Shown here: positions 1-10,028 of the stretch, piece after piece
How the letters are laid out: each line of letters starts with the position of its first letter
How positions within the stretch are numbered: position 1 is the first letter of the stretch
From: Tissierellia bacterium
Lineage (GTDB): Bacteria; Bacillota; Clostridia; Tissierellales; Sedimentibacteraceae
Assembly (NCBI GenBank): GCA_012843025.1
Contig: DURT01000031.1
Span: 1 to 64,000, forward strand
Direction: 5' to 3'
Length of the DNA: 64,000 nucleotides
Notes under the pieces: model-generated
Database searches by the model: none
What the model was told of the DNA's origin: nothing
Seen by the model: only the letters and a program-made list of their open reading frames with translations
Program-made: the position numbers and the translations under genes

Positions 1-1628
1 AGAAAAATTCTGAAGTGCCAGAATTTATTGAAAAAGTAATATTTACAATGAATAGGCAAGAAGGGGACAAACTTCCGGTAAGTGCATTTAATGAACGTGA
101 AGATGGCACATTCCCATTGGGAGGAACTGCTTGGGAGAAACGTGAAATAGCAATAGAGGTTCCACTTTGGGATTCAGCTAAATGTATCCAATGTAATCAA
201 TGCTCCTTTGTATGTCCTCATGCAGTAATAAGACCTATACTTCTTACAGAAAAAGAATTAGAGCAGGCTCCCGAGGGATTTGTATCTGTTCCTGCTACAG
301 GTTTTAAAGATTTGCAATATCACTTGGCAGTATCTGCCCTTGATTGTACAGGATGTGGATCTTGTGTCAATGTGTGTCCTGCAAAGGAAAAAGCAATAAG
401 TATGAAACCATTGGCAGTTAACAGAGAAAAATATATTAAGGATTGGGAATATGTGAAAGATATTCCATCAAAAGAGATACCTACTAAGCAAGTAAAAACA
501 GTTAAAGGAAGTCAGTTTAAAAAACCTCTATTAGAATTTTCAGGAGCATGTGCAGGATGTGGAGAAACTCCATACGCAAAATTAGTTACACAATTGTTTG
601 GGGACAGAATGATGATTTCCAATGCAGCAGGATGTTCAACTGTATGGGGAGGTTCACCATCAGTATCTTATACCACTAATGAAAAGGGACATGGACCTTC
701 ATGGGGATTCTCATTATTTGAAGATAACGCAGAATACGGTTTTGGTATGTATTTAGGTGTGAAAAAAATAAGAGAAGCTACAAAACTAAAAGCAATGGAT
801 GCTCTTAATAACGACTTAAATGAAGAGTTAAGAATTGCTTTGGAAGAATGGATAGAAGGATTCGACAAATCAGAAGATACGAGAGAAAGAGCCGAAAAAT
901 TGGAAAATGCCCTTGAGAAATATAAGGGTAATGATGAACTATTAAACAGAATTTATGATAACAGAGATTACTTTGAAAAGAGATCCCATTGGATTTTCGG
1001 TGGGGACGGATGGGCATATGATATTGGATATGGCGGTTTAGACCATGTATTGGCTTCCGGTGAAAATATAAATGTACTAGTTTTTGATACTGAAGTATAT
1101 TCAAATACAGGAGGGCAATCATCTAAAGCTACTCCTACTGCTGCTATTGCAGAATTTGCTTCAAACGGTAAAAGAACAAGAAAGAAAGATTTAGGTTTAA
1201 TGGCAATGAGTTATGGATATGTTTATGTTGCACAGATAGCTATGGGTGCTGATAAAAACCAGACTCTAAAAGCTATTATTGAGGCAGAAAACTATCCAGG
1301 ACCATCACTGATAATTGCATATTGCCCATGTATTAATCATGGAATTAAAGTAGGTATGGGAAAAACACAACAGCAAGAAAAAGATGCAGTGGAAGCTGGT
1401 TACTGGACACTTTACAGATACAATCCGGAACTAGAAATAGAAGGAAAAAATCCATTTATATTAGATTCAAAAGAGCCTACAAAAGATTTCAAAGAATTCT
1501 TAATGAGTGAAGTAAGATATGCTTCATTGTATGAGACATTCCCTGCAGAAGCAGATGAATTATTCAAAAAAGCTGAAGAGGATGCTAAATTTAGATATAA
1601 AAAATATTTAAGGATGTCAAAGGAATAG
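1..1628 (+). CDS. nifJ: Pyruvate:ferredoxin (flavodoxin) oxidoreductase, C-terminal part (5' truncated by window edge)
   Basis: Two 4Fe-4S motifs (CIQCNQCSFVCP, CTGCGSCVNVCP), CAGCGETPY, ThDP motif GGDGWAYDIGYGGLDHVLASG, EVYSNTGGQ; frame open to the window edge. Confidence 0.95.
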   Translation, partial: KNSEVPEFIEKVIFTMNRQEGDKLPVSAFNEREDGTFPLGGTAWEKREIAIEVPLWDSAKCIQCNQCSFVCPHAVIRPILLTEKELEQAPEGFVSVPATGFKDLQYHLAVSALDCTGCGSCVNVCPAKEKAISMKPLAVNREKYIKDWEYVKDIPSKEIPTKQVKTVKGSQFKKPLLEFSGACAGCGETPYAKLVTQLFGDRMMISNAAGCSTVWGGSPSVSYTTNEKGHGPSWGFSLFEDNAEYGFGMYLGVKKIREATKLKAMDALNNDLNEELRIALEEWIEGFDKSEDTRERAEKLENALEKYKGNDELLNRIYDNRDYFEKRSHWIFGGDGWAYDIGYGGLDHVLASGENINVLVFDTEVYSNTGGQSSKATPTAAIAEFASNGKRTRKKDLGLMAMSYGYVYVAQIAMGADKNQTLKAIIEAENYPGPSLIIAYCPCINHGIKVGMGKTQQQEKDAVEAGYWTLYRYNPELEIEGKNPFILDSKEPTKDFKEFLMSEVRYASLYETFPAEADELFKKAEEDAKFRYKKYLRMSKE

Positions 1629-1709
1629 TTGCAAATATAAAACGGTAAAATACAAAGCATCTATTATTGCCAAGTGGTCTTAATCCCATATTTAACACTT
1701 TTAAACAAT

Positions 1710-1758
1710 AAGGTCTAATTATCATTGAAAAATCAATGAAATTAGACCTTTTGTTTTT
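1710..1758 (+). terminator. Rho-independent-like terminator
   Basis: AAGGTCTAATT-A-TCATTGA-AAAA-TCAATGA-AATTAGACCTT stem followed by TTGTTTTT. Confidence 0.75.
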
Positions 1759-2012
1759 AAAAAGAAAGTGCACAATGAATATATTTTTTTATCCTATTAA
1801 AAATTTTCATTTCTTTTAAGCTCCAATAAGACGATTTGATTGGGCTATGGTCTTTTACATGGCCATATTGTTTCATACCATCCTCTTGTTCAATCCAAAC
1901 TAATAATTCCTACAGTCATAGTAAAGGATTTGTAGGATAAAAATATATTATGGTTAACGATGTACAAATAATTCCCTATTAAAAATTTCCTAGTTATATA
2001 GAGAAGTTCTAT

Positions 2013-2036
2013 TAATACTATATAAAATAAGTATTA
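2013..2036. promoter_or_regulatory. Inverted repeat, candidate LysR-type operator 1
   Basis: TAATACT-N10-AGTATTA upstream of the 2116 operon. Confidence 0.5.
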
Positions 2037-2049
2037 GACATATAGATAT

Positions 2050-2077
2050 TACTAATTTAAAATGATATTAGTATAAT
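2050..2077 (+). promoter_or_regulatory. Inverted repeat, candidate LysR-type operator 2, overlapping a TATAAT -10 element
   Basis: TACTAAT-N10-ATTAGTA at 2050-2073; TATAAT at 2072-2077; 37 bp centre-to-centre from the first repeat. Confidence 0.5.
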
Positions 2078-2115
2078 AATATGCATGCATAAATAACATT
2101 GAAAGGAGTGACGGC

Positions 2116-3027
2116 TTGAAACTTCCATCAAAGGTAAGACTATGTGAGGTAGGTTTGAGAGATGGGTTGCAAAATGAACCTAAGATTTTAACTACATCAG
2201 AAAAGTTAAAACTTGCAGAGGGTTTAATAGATGCAGGTTTTAAGGTAATTGAATTAGGATCATTTATGAGTCCTGCAGCAGTTCCACAGATGGCCGACAC
2301 GGACGAACTATATAGACACCTTAATAATATTAAAGGTGTGGAGCTTCGTGCACTTGTAGCCAATAGAAAGGGAGTGGAAAGGGCAATAAATTGCGGGTGT
2401 CGTAAAATTAAGTTGAATGTTTCAGCCAGTAAAGGGCATAATCTTGCAAATATAAATAAAACTCCGGAGGAAACTGTGGCTGCATTTAGTGAAAACGTTG
2501 ACCTTGCTTTAAAAAACGGTCTTGAAGTTTCAGGTTCGATATCCATGCCATTCGGATCTCCTTGGGAGGGATTAATTCCTATTAAGGATGTAGAAGAAAT
2601 TGTTCAGGCTTATTTAAGAGTAGGAATAAATGAAATTTCACTTTCAGATGCTGCAGGTGTGGCTACACCAAGGCAGGTTTATGACATATGCTGTTCAATG
2701 CAAGAAAAATATCCCGAAGTAAAATGGTGGCTGCACTTTCACAATACTAGGGGAATGGCTATGGCTAATATCCTAGCTTCAATGGAAGCTGGAATAACAA
2801 ATTTTGATACATCCCTTGGCGGTTTTGGGGGTTGTCCTTTTGTTCCTGGAGCAACGGGTAATATATCTTCTGAAGATGTTGTTCATATGATGGATGAAAT
2901 GGGAATAGAAACGGGAATTGATATACAAAAACTTATTGAACTTTCAAGAAATTTGCAGGCTATGCTTGGTCGTGAGGGAGATTCATATATTTTGAAAGCA
3001 GGTAGAACTAAGGATTTATTTAATTAA
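2116..3027 (+). CDS. Hydroxymethylglutaryl-CoA lyase-like protein (DRE-TIM metallolyase)
   Basis: VRLCEVGLRDGLQNEPKIL, LHFHNTRGMAMAN, GGFGGCPFVPGATGN; TTG start after GAAAGGAGTG. Confidence 0.85.
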   Translation: MKLPSKVRLCEVGLRDGLQNEPKILTTSEKLKLAEGLIDAGFKVIELGSFMSPAAVPQMADTDELYRHLNNIKGVELRALVANRKGVERAINCGCRKIKLNVSASKGHNLANINKTPEETVAAFSENVDLALKNGLEVSGSISMPFGSPWEGLIPIKDVEEIVQAYLRVGINEISLSDAAGVATPRQVYDICCSMQEKYPEVKWWLHFHNTRGMAMANILASMEAGITNFDTSLGGFGGCPFVPGATGNISSEDVVHMMDEMGIETGIDIQKLIELSRNLQAMLGREGDSYILKAGRTKDLFN

Positions 3028-3084
3028 TGTTTTTAATACTTTCGTGAAAACGTTTGATTAAATATGTATTACCAGGAGGAAAAA

Positions 3085-4560
3085 ATGAGCAGAATGAGTT
3101 CTATGGAAGAGGTTTATGCAAAACTTAACCAAGATCAAATTGATGAAATTGAAGAAAAATTTGCTAAAGCTGATGCTGCACAAAAAATTTTTGAAAAATG
3201 GAATCAAGAAGAAATTGATAGGACAATTAGGGCTATCGCATGGAAAGTAGCCAATACACAAACTTTTAAAGAATTAGTTAAGATGAGCATCGAGGAAAGT
3301 AAAATGGGAGACCCCATAAGTAGAGAAAATAAAAAGTATAAAATAAGGGGTGTATTACGTGATGCTCTCAGACAAAAAAGTGTAGGTATCATTGAAGAAA
3401 TTCCTGAGAAAGGAATTGTAAAATACGCAAAACCAGTTGGGGTAATAGCATGTGTTATACCTGCAACTAACCCGGATTTAACACCTGCTGGGAATGCTAT
3501 ATATGCTCTAAAGGCAAGGAATGCAATAATATTTTCTCCTCACCCCAGAGCAGTGAAAACCGGGGGTAGGACGGTTGAACTGATGAGGGAAGGCTTAAGA
3601 CAGGTAGGAGCTCCTGAGGATTTAATTCAAATATTGGGACAGGGAAAAGCTAAGATAAACAAAGCCATGTCAGAAGCTTTAAATACGAAATGTGATTTGG
3701 TAATTGCAACCGGCGGCCAAGGTGTAGTAAGAAGAGCATATCACTCTGGTACACCAGCTTATGGAGTGGGAGCTGGAAATGCTACCATGATATGGGATGA
3801 AACAGCCAAGGATGAAATAAAAAAAGCAGCATACAATACCATGATTTCCAAAACATCAGATTTTGGATCAGGATGTTCTGCAGACGGCAATATTATTATT
3901 CATGAAAGTATTTTTGAAGAAGGTATAAATGCCTTAGTAGAAGTGGGCGGATATTTATTAAATGAAAGTGAGCAGGAAAGAATTAAAAAAATAATGTGGG
4001 ATGAAGAATGCCACCGTTTGCCTGATTCAGTAGCTCAATCACCACAAACTATGGCTAAGCTTGCAGGATTTGAAATACCTCAAGATAGAAAATTCCTAAT
4101 AGCAATGGGAACAGGAAGATACACATCAAATTACGAAGATGTGTGGTGTCGTGAAAAATTAACAACACTTTTGGCTGTTCATAAATATGAAGGTGAATTT
4201 CAAAATGCAATTAATATAGTCAAAGCCATTCACGAAGTAGGGGGAAAGGGTCACAGTGTGGGCATATATTCATACGATGAGGATCATATTCACCAACTTG
4301 CCCTAGAAGCCCAGGTTGGCAGAATAATGGTTAGACAACCTCAATCAAAATCAAATGCCGGCTCTTTTACTAACGGTATGCCCATGACATCGAGTTTAGG
4401 ATGTGGTACATGGGGAGGAAATGCAACATCAGAAAATGTTCATTTACGTCATTATATGAATTTTACTTGGGTTTCTAAGGAAATATCTGAGGACAGACCT
4501 ACTGATGAAGAATTATTCGGAGAGTTTTATGAACCTGAAAAAGAAGGAAAAAGGAGGTAA
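3085..4560 (+). CDS. CoA-acylating aldehyde dehydrogenase family (resembles sulfoacetaldehyde/succinate-semialdehyde/acetaldehyde type)
   Basis: PVGVIACVIPATNPDLTPAGNAIYALKARNAIIFSPHPRA, GSGCSADGNIII catalytic Cys region; ATG at 3085 follows AGGAGG. Confidence 0.8.
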   Translation: MSRMSSMEEVYAKLNQDQIDEIEEKFAKADAAQKIFEKWNQEEIDRTIRAIAWKVANTQTFKELVKMSIEESKMGDPISRENKKYKIRGVLRDALRQKSVGIIEEIPEKGIVKYAKPVGVIACVIPATNPDLTPAGNAIYALKARNAIIFSPHPRAVKTGGRTVELMREGLRQVGAPEDLIQILGQGKAKINKAMSEALNTKCDLVIATGGQGVVRRAYHSGTPAYGVGAGNATMIWDETAKDEIKKAAYNTMISKTSDFGSGCSADGNIIIHESIFEEGINALVEVGGYLLNESEQERIKKIMWDEECHRLPDSVAQSPQTMAKLAGFEIPQDRKFLIAMGTGRYTSNYEDVWCREKLTTLLAVHKYEGEFQNAINIVKAIHEVGGKGHSVGIYSYDEDHIHQLALEAQVGRIMVRQPQSKSNAGSFTNGMPMTSSLGCGTWGGNATSENVHLRHYMNFTWVSKEISEDRPTDEELFGEFYEPEKEGKRR

Positions 4561-4565
4561 TATAC

Positions 4566-6383
4566 TTGAAAAGATTAGTTTCAGAACAAATGGTAGAATA
4601 TCTTGAGAGACGCAATGTAGAATACATATTTGGTTTATGCGGTCATACGGTAATTGGATTTTTGGCTGCATTGTCAAAAAGCAAAAAACTTAAGTATATA
4701 TCATTTAGGAATGAGCAGCTTGCTGCTATGGCTGCTGACGGCTATGCAAGAATCAAAAAAAAGGCGGGAGTTGTTCTTTGCCATTTAGGACCAGGTTTGA
4801 CAAATACCGTAACTGGAGTTGCTAATGCCTCCTTTGATTCGATACCCATGGTTGTTATTGCAGGTGATGTTCCAAGATATTATTACGGAAAACATCCTCA
4901 TCAAGAGGTTAATCTACACTCAGATGCATCTCAATATGAAATACTTAAACCAATTGTAAAAAGAGCTTGGAGAATTGATGATGCAGAAGCACTGCCTGAA
5001 ATTTTGGATAAGGCCTTCAGGCTTGCAGAAAGTGGGAGGCCAGGACCAGTGCTTTTATCAATTCCCATGGACGTGTTTTCTACGAAAATAGATGAAGAAT
5101 TATTTAACCGTACCTTTAAAGATAGTACTGAAACTGTAAAGCCAGCACTGGCGCCTTCTGCTGCCAAAGCAATAGCTAAAAAACTTATAGAGGCCAAAAA
5201 TCCTGTTATTCATGCAGGAGGAGGAGTACTTTTGGCAGGCGCATCAGAGGAACTAAGGGAGTTGGTAGAATTTTTGGATATTCCTGTTTCAAGAACTCTT
5301 ATGGGGCAGGGATGTATGTCAGATACCCATCCCTTAATGCTAGGTCAAACCGGATTCTGGGGTCTTGAGTTTACTCACAAATTTACTGCAAATGCTGATG
5401 TAATACTTGGTTTAGGTACACGATTTGCAGAAGCAGACAGTTCAAGCTGGTATCCAGGTGTTACTTTTGATATGAATAAAACAGAATTTTTGCAGATAGA
5501 TATCGATCCTGCAGAAATAGGTAGGAATTATCCTGTATCAATCGGTGCCATAGCTGATTTAAAGCTTGCTTTAGCTCAAATTCTTGAAGAGGCTAAAGCC
5601 TTGGTACCAGAAGGTATTAAAAGACCAGGCTTAAGAGAAATGATTAAAACCAATCGTGATGAGTTTAGGAAGTCTAATATTGAAATTTCTTCAGATGGAA
5701 GATTTCCAATGACACCTCAAAGGATTTTAAAAGATGTTAAATCGGTTATACCGGAAGATGCCATTATTTTTACAGATGTAGGCTGGAATAAAAATGGAGT
5801 TGCCCAACAATTTGATATAACTATACCAGGAACTATCCACCACAGTTCTGGATTGGCAACGATGGGATTCGGTGGCTCAGCACTAATAGGCGGCAAGCTT
5901 GCAGCACCGGATAAGGTTGTATTGACCCTTGTGGGAGACGGAGGGTTTGGAGTTAATCCGGGAGCATTAGCAACAGCAGTTGAGCAAAATATTCCTGTAG
6001 TGTGGGTGGTTATGAACAATTCTGCATTTGGAACAATTGCGGGATTAGAATATTCAAATTATCAAACTAAATTCGGAACAGTATTTACAACACCGGACGG
6101 TAAACCTTATTCGCCTAATTGGGCAGAGGTCGCTAAAGCTTATGGGGTTGATGCTGTTAGAATAGAATCCGCAGATCAATTTAAACCGGAACTGGAAAAA
6201 GCAATTAATTGCAATAAGCCTTATTTGTTGGATGTACCAATGGAAAATATTGCAGTCCCCACACCTGGAACCTGGAACATAAATGATATATATAACCCTA
6301 AGGAAGGTGTTGTCAACGGAAAATTGGTTAAGAATGAAAAAGGAGAATACATACTTCCAAATCATTCTGGGTCCCATAAATAA
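4566..6383 (+). CDS. Thiamine diphosphate-dependent enzyme (acetolactate synthase-like superfamily)
   Basis: N-terminal YIFGLCGHTVIGF..RNEQLAAMAADGYAR; central DHP domain; C-terminal ThDP motif VGDGGFGVNPGALATAVEQNIPVVWVVMNN. Confidence 0.85.
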   Translation: MKRLVSEQMVEYLERRNVEYIFGLCGHTVIGFLAALSKSKKLKYISFRNEQLAAMAADGYARIKKKAGVVLCHLGPGLTNTVTGVANASFDSIPMVVIAGDVPRYYYGKHPHQEVNLHSDASQYEILKPIVKRAWRIDDAEALPEILDKAFRLAESGRPGPVLLSIPMDVFSTKIDEELFNRTFKDSTETVKPALAPSAAKAIAKKLIEAKNPVIHAGGGVLLAGASEELRELVEFLDIPVSRTLMGQGCMSDTHPLMLGQTGFWGLEFTHKFTANADVILGLGTRFAEADSSSWYPGVTFDMNKTEFLQIDIDPAEIGRNYPVSIGAIADLKLALAQILEEAKALVPEGIKRPGLREMIKTNRDEFRKSNIEISSDGRFPMTPQRILKDVKSVIPEDAIIFTDVGWNKNGVAQQFDITIPGTIHHSSGLATMGFGGSALIGGKLAAPDKVVLTLVGDGGFGVNPGALATAVEQNIPVVWVVMNNSAFGTIAGLEYSNYQTKFGTVFTTPDGKPYSPNWAEVAKAYGVDAVRIESADQFKPELEKAINCNKPYLLDVPMENIAVPTPGTWNINDIYNPKEGVVNGKLVKNEKGEYILPNHSGSHK

Positions 6384-6404
6384 ATATTATTAAAGGAGGA
6401 TAAT

Positions 6405-7250
6405 ATGGCAAGGAAATTTTCGCTTGCTTACCTGACCATACCTGGAACTAATCCGGTTGATCAGATAAGAATTGCTGCTGAAGCAGGATATGATTTCGTC
6501 AGTTTAAGACCAATTCCTATGCATCTTCCAAATGAACCTTTGTTTCAATTTGATATGGACAAAAAATTATTCAATAATATAAGAGGTGCATTGGAACAAT
6601 ATGACATAAAGCTTATGGATATTGAACTTGCACGAGTTAGAGAGGACTTGAAAGTTGAAGATTATGAATCTGCATTTGCAGCAGGAGCCGAGCTTGGGGC
6701 AACAGATGTGCTATCAAGTATTTGGACTAAGGATAAGGAATTCGCTTACAAGGAGTTTGAGAAAATTTGTGATTTAGCTTTCAAATATAATTTAAAAGTT
6801 AATCTTGAATTTGTAACATTCTCAGGAGTTCCTGGTCTTAAGGAAGCTTTAGAGGTTCTTGATAAAGTGAGCAGGCCTAATGCATATTTAATGGTAGACA
6901 CACTCCACGCACATAGATCAATGGTTAGCCCTGAAGATTTAGCCAAGGTTGACAGAAATAAATTTGGTTTTATCCATCTTTGTGATGGGCCTGGGGAAAT
7001 TCCATCTTTGGAGGATCCCTCCATGATTGGTGTTGCTAGAGAAGGAAGGTTGTACCCAGGAGAAGGGGAAATTGACCTTAAGGGTATGCTTTTAGCCATG
7101 CCTGAAAATCCAATATCTATAGAACTTCCTAATTCTAAGGAAATAGAAGTTAGAGGAGCAGCAGGGCATGCTGAAAGGTGCTTAATTACGGCTAAAGAAT
7201 TATTAGTCAATATAGCTGAAGAGGAGGATGTGGAATGCCAGTTAGCATAA
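6405..7250 (+). CDS. Sugar phosphate isomerase/epimerase-like TIM barrel protein
   Basis: IRIAAEAGYDFVSLRP, LMVDTLHAHRS, GFIHLCDGPGE.. typical AP-endonuclease-2 fold pattern; RBS AAAGGAGG. Confidence 0.75.
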   Translation: MARKFSLAYLTIPGTNPVDQIRIAAEAGYDFVSLRPIPMHLPNEPLFQFDMDKKLFNNIRGALEQYDIKLMDIELARVREDLKVEDYESAFAAGAELGATDVLSSIWTKDKEFAYKEFEKICDLAFKYNLKVNLEFVTFSGVPGLKEALEVLDKVSRPNAYLMVDTLHAHRSMVSPEDLAKVDRNKFGFIHLCDGPGEIPSLEDPSMIGVAREGRLYPGEGEIDLKGMLLAMPENPISIELPNSKEIEVRGAAGHAERCLITAKELLVNIAEEEDVECQLA

Positions 7251-8107
7251 AAACAAAAATGGTTGCATTACTTGGAAAACCTTTGTCTCAGTCCTATGCT
7301 GCAAGGATGCAAAATGCAGCTTATAGAGCTACGGGAATTGACATGGTGTACTTCTATTCAGAAGTAGAAAATGATCATCTTCCTGATGTGGTAAATGGAA
7401 TAAGGTATATGAATTTTGCAGGCTTTGCGGTTACAAAGCCAAACAAGGTTGAAGTTATGAAATATGTTGATGAAAAGGATCCCCTTTGTGAAAAGATGAA
7501 TGCAAGTAATACGGTTGTTATATTACCCGGTGGCAAGCTTAAAGCTTATAATACAGATGGGATAGGATTTATCAGAGCATTGAAAGAAGAAAAGCCCAAT
7601 ATAAATATTGAGAATTCGACATTTTTCTGTATAGGTGCTGGAGGTGCGGGAAGAGCAATAAGCAGTGCATTAGCTTATTACGGTGCTAAAAAAATTTATA
7701 TTACAAACAGAACTTTGTCAAAGGCGGAGACGTTAGTTGATGACATAAATCGAAATTTTGCACCGGTTGCCGAGTTGGTTGATCTTGGGGATACAGTTCT
7801 TTTAAAAGAAAAGATTAAAGAGTCAGATGTTGTTATGAATAATACAGGACTTGGAATGATTTCAAGCCTTGATGAAACACCTATTCCAAAGGAGTACCTA
7901 CGTTCCGGGCAATTATGCTTTGATGCAACCTATAATCCCGCAAAAACGCGTTTTCTAATAGAAGCTGAAGAAATGGGATGCAGCATAATGAATGGTTTAG
8001 GTATGTCATTATATCAAGGTGCTGAGCAGATTGAACTTTGGAGTGGAAAAGCTGCACCAATTGAAGCAATGCGTCAGGAGCTTATGGATATCATTTCAGG
8101 GAAATAA
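7235..8107 (+). CDS. Shikimate dehydrogenase (AroE)-family NAD(P)-dependent dehydrogenase
   Basis: LLGKPLSQSYAARMQNAAYRATG, NTDGIGFIRAL, GAGGAGRAISSAL, FDATYNPAKTRFL; overlaps preceding CDS, implying translational coupling. Confidence 0.8.
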   Translation: MPVSIKTKMVALLGKPLSQSYAARMQNAAYRATGIDMVYFYSEVENDHLPDVVNGIRYMNFAGFAVTKPNKVEVMKYVDEKDPLCEKMNASNTVVILPGGKLKAYNTDGIGFIRALKEEKPNINIENSTFFCIGAGGAGRAISSALAYYGAKKIYITNRTLSKAETLVDDINRNFAPVAELVDLGDTVLLKEKIKESDVVMNNTGLGMISSLDETPIPKEYLRSGQLCFDATYNPAKTRFLIEAEEMGCSIMNGLGMSLYQGAEQIELWSGKAAPIEAMRQELMDIISGK

Positions 8108-8146
8108 GGAAGAGCAATAGAATTCCAATAAATGGAGGAAATGAAA

Positions 8147-8704
8147 ATGTCGGTAATAAAATGGTTGGATGAGCATTTTGAAGAAGCAATTATGGTGATT
8201 CTGCTAATACTTATATCCTGTGTAATGATGGCTCAAATAATTGCTCGAAATATTTTTAATTCAATGACCTGGCCTGAGGAGTTTTCAAGATATTGTTATA
8301 TTTGGTCTGTATTTTTGTCACTAGGATATACTATTAAAAAAGGCAATATGCTGAAGGTTGGAATTGTAATGGATTTATTGCCTCCTAAGTTGAGAAAAGC
8401 AATAGAGATTGTGGTAAATATAATTATTTTAGCAATATGTGTGGTCTTTTTTAGAAATTCAATTATATATACAGGTATAGTACGTTCAACTGGACAGATT
8501 TCGCCTGCAATGCACTTACCCATGTGGATAATGTATTCAGCAACTGTTCTAGGATTTGGAATGGCTTCAATAAGAACATTTCAGGAAATAATCAGCAACA
8601 TAAAGAATTTTAACGTAAAATCTGAAACAACAATTGAGGCTACTATTAAAGAGGCTAGAGAAGAAGTAGAAACTACTGGAGTTATTCTAGGGGGTGAAAA
8701 GTAA
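8147..8704 (+). CDS. TRAP transporter small permease (DctQ family)
   Basis: 4-TM small protein with TWPEEFSRYCYIWSVFLSLGYTIKKG; directly precedes the DctM-like gene; ATG at 8147 fits RBS better than ORF-track start 8132. Confidence 0.85.
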   Translation: MSVIKWLDEHFEEAIMVILLILISCVMMAQIIARNIFNSMTWPEEFSRYCYIWSVFLSLGYTIKKGNMLKVGIVMDLLPPKLRKAIEIVVNIIILAICVVFFRNSIIYTGIVRSTGQISPAMHLPMWIMYSATVLGFGMASIRTFQEIISNIKNFNVKSETTIEATIKEAREEVETTGVILGGEK

Positions 8705-9987
8705 TGGCTTTACCGATATTTGCAGTTTTTATGGTAGCCTTGATATTTGCTGTACCCATAGGTATGAGTATGGTGCTTGGAGCTTTGACGCCACTTTTCC
8801 TAGGTGGTGCCGGCAGCTCAATTCAGCAGTTAATAGCTAACAGCTTTTCAGGATCGGACTCTACTCCTATATTAGCAGTACCTCTGTTTATATTAGGAGG
8901 AGTACTAATGGCTGAAGGAGGAATATCCAGAAGACTATTTAATTTCTTTGCTTACTTTGTAGGTAATTTTACCGGAGGGCTTCCTTGTGCGGTAATAATG
9001 ACATGTTTGTTCTATGGAGCAATTTCCGGTTCAGGACCTGCAACAACAGCAGCTGTGGGCTCCATGACAATTCCATTTTTAGTTGAAATGGGCTATGATA
9101 AAACATGGTCGGCAGGAATGATTGCTACAGCTGGTGGTCTTGGAGTAATTATTCCCCCATCCATACCCTTTGTACTTTACTCATTGGCAACGGGTGTTTC
9201 TACTGGAGCACTGTTTTTAGGTGGTATATTGCCTGGTATTGCAATAGGAACAGGTATGATGATTTATGCTGTATATTATTGCAAGAAAAAGGGTGAAGAC
9301 AAAGAGAAAATCAACAAAAAAATGAAGGAGCTCAGGGAAAAAGGTTTGTTTACGCTGTTTAAAGAGAGTTTCTGGGCATTACTATCACCAGTTATAGTAC
9401 TTGGAGGGATTTATTCCGGTTATGTAACACCTACAGAAGCCGCGTGTATCTCAGTGTTTTATTCTTTGTTTGTTTCATTATTTATCTATAAGTCATTTAC
9501 GGTTAAAGAGATAATCCCCTTTTTCGCAAATGCAGTTAGAACATATGCACCACTTTGCTTTGTTTTAGCATTTGCAATTGCATTTGGAAGAGTCTTAGCC
9601 TTAGCTAAGGCACCGGTAATTATTGAAGGGTTTATTTTAGACAACTTTAGCACAAGTTTTTCTGTACTGACGGCTGTACTAATTGTATTCTTAATTCTTG
9701 GAATGTTTATGGACACTGGACCTGCCATAGTAATATTAGCACCAATATTACTGCCAGCAGTTCAAGCTTTGGGTGTTCATCCTGTACATTTTGGTGTTAT
9801 TATGGTTTGCTGCTTATCAATAGGCTTGGCAACTCCACCATTTGGATTGGATTTATTTGTTGCAGGAACTTTATCAGATACCCCTCCAATGACTGTCGCA
9901 AAAAAAGCTATACCTTTTATCATTGCATTCGGTATAGTGCTATTTATTATAACATATGTACCATGGCTCAGTCTTGCACTCCTGTAA
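8704..9987 (+). CDS. TRAP transporter large permease (DctM family)
   Basis: IPFLVEMGYDKTWSAGMIATAGGLGVIIPPSIPFVLYSLATGVSTGALFLGGILPGI. Confidence 0.93.
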   Translation: MALPIFAVFMVALIFAVPIGMSMVLGALTPLFLGGAGSSIQQLIANSFSGSDSTPILAVPLFILGGVLMAEGGISRRLFNFFAYFVGNFTGGLPCAVIMTCLFYGAISGSGPATTAAVGSMTIPFLVEMGYDKTWSAGMIATAGGLGVIIPPSIPFVLYSLATGVSTGALFLGGILPGIAIGTGMMIYAVYYCKKKGEDKEKINKKMKELREKGLFTLFKESFWALLSPVIVLGGIYSGYVTPTEAACISVFYSLFVSLFIYKSFTVKEIIPFFANAVRTYAPLCFVLAFAIAFGRVLALAKAPVIIEGFILDNFSTSFSVLTAVLIVFLILGMFMDTGPAIVILAPILLPAVQALGVHPVHFGVIMVCCLSIGLATPPFGLDLFVAGTLSDTPPMTVAKKAIPFIIAFGIVLFIITYVPWLSLALL

Positions 9988-10028
9988 AGGATTTAAGTAT
10001 AAATTAAAAAAGAAAGGGAGGATTAAAA

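Noticed and set aside
4931-6377. Several long minus-strand ORFs (4931-5197, 5717-6019, 6054-6377)
   Set aside because: Antisense shadow ORFs within the well-supported ThDP enzyme gene.
4566-6383. Assigning the ThDP enzyme as Xsc (sulfoacetaldehyde acetyltransferase) and the operon as sulfonate degradation
   Set aside because: The acylating ALDH resembles SauS-type enzymes, but no phosphotransacetylase, sulfite exporter or other sulfonate gene is present and the match could not be tested.
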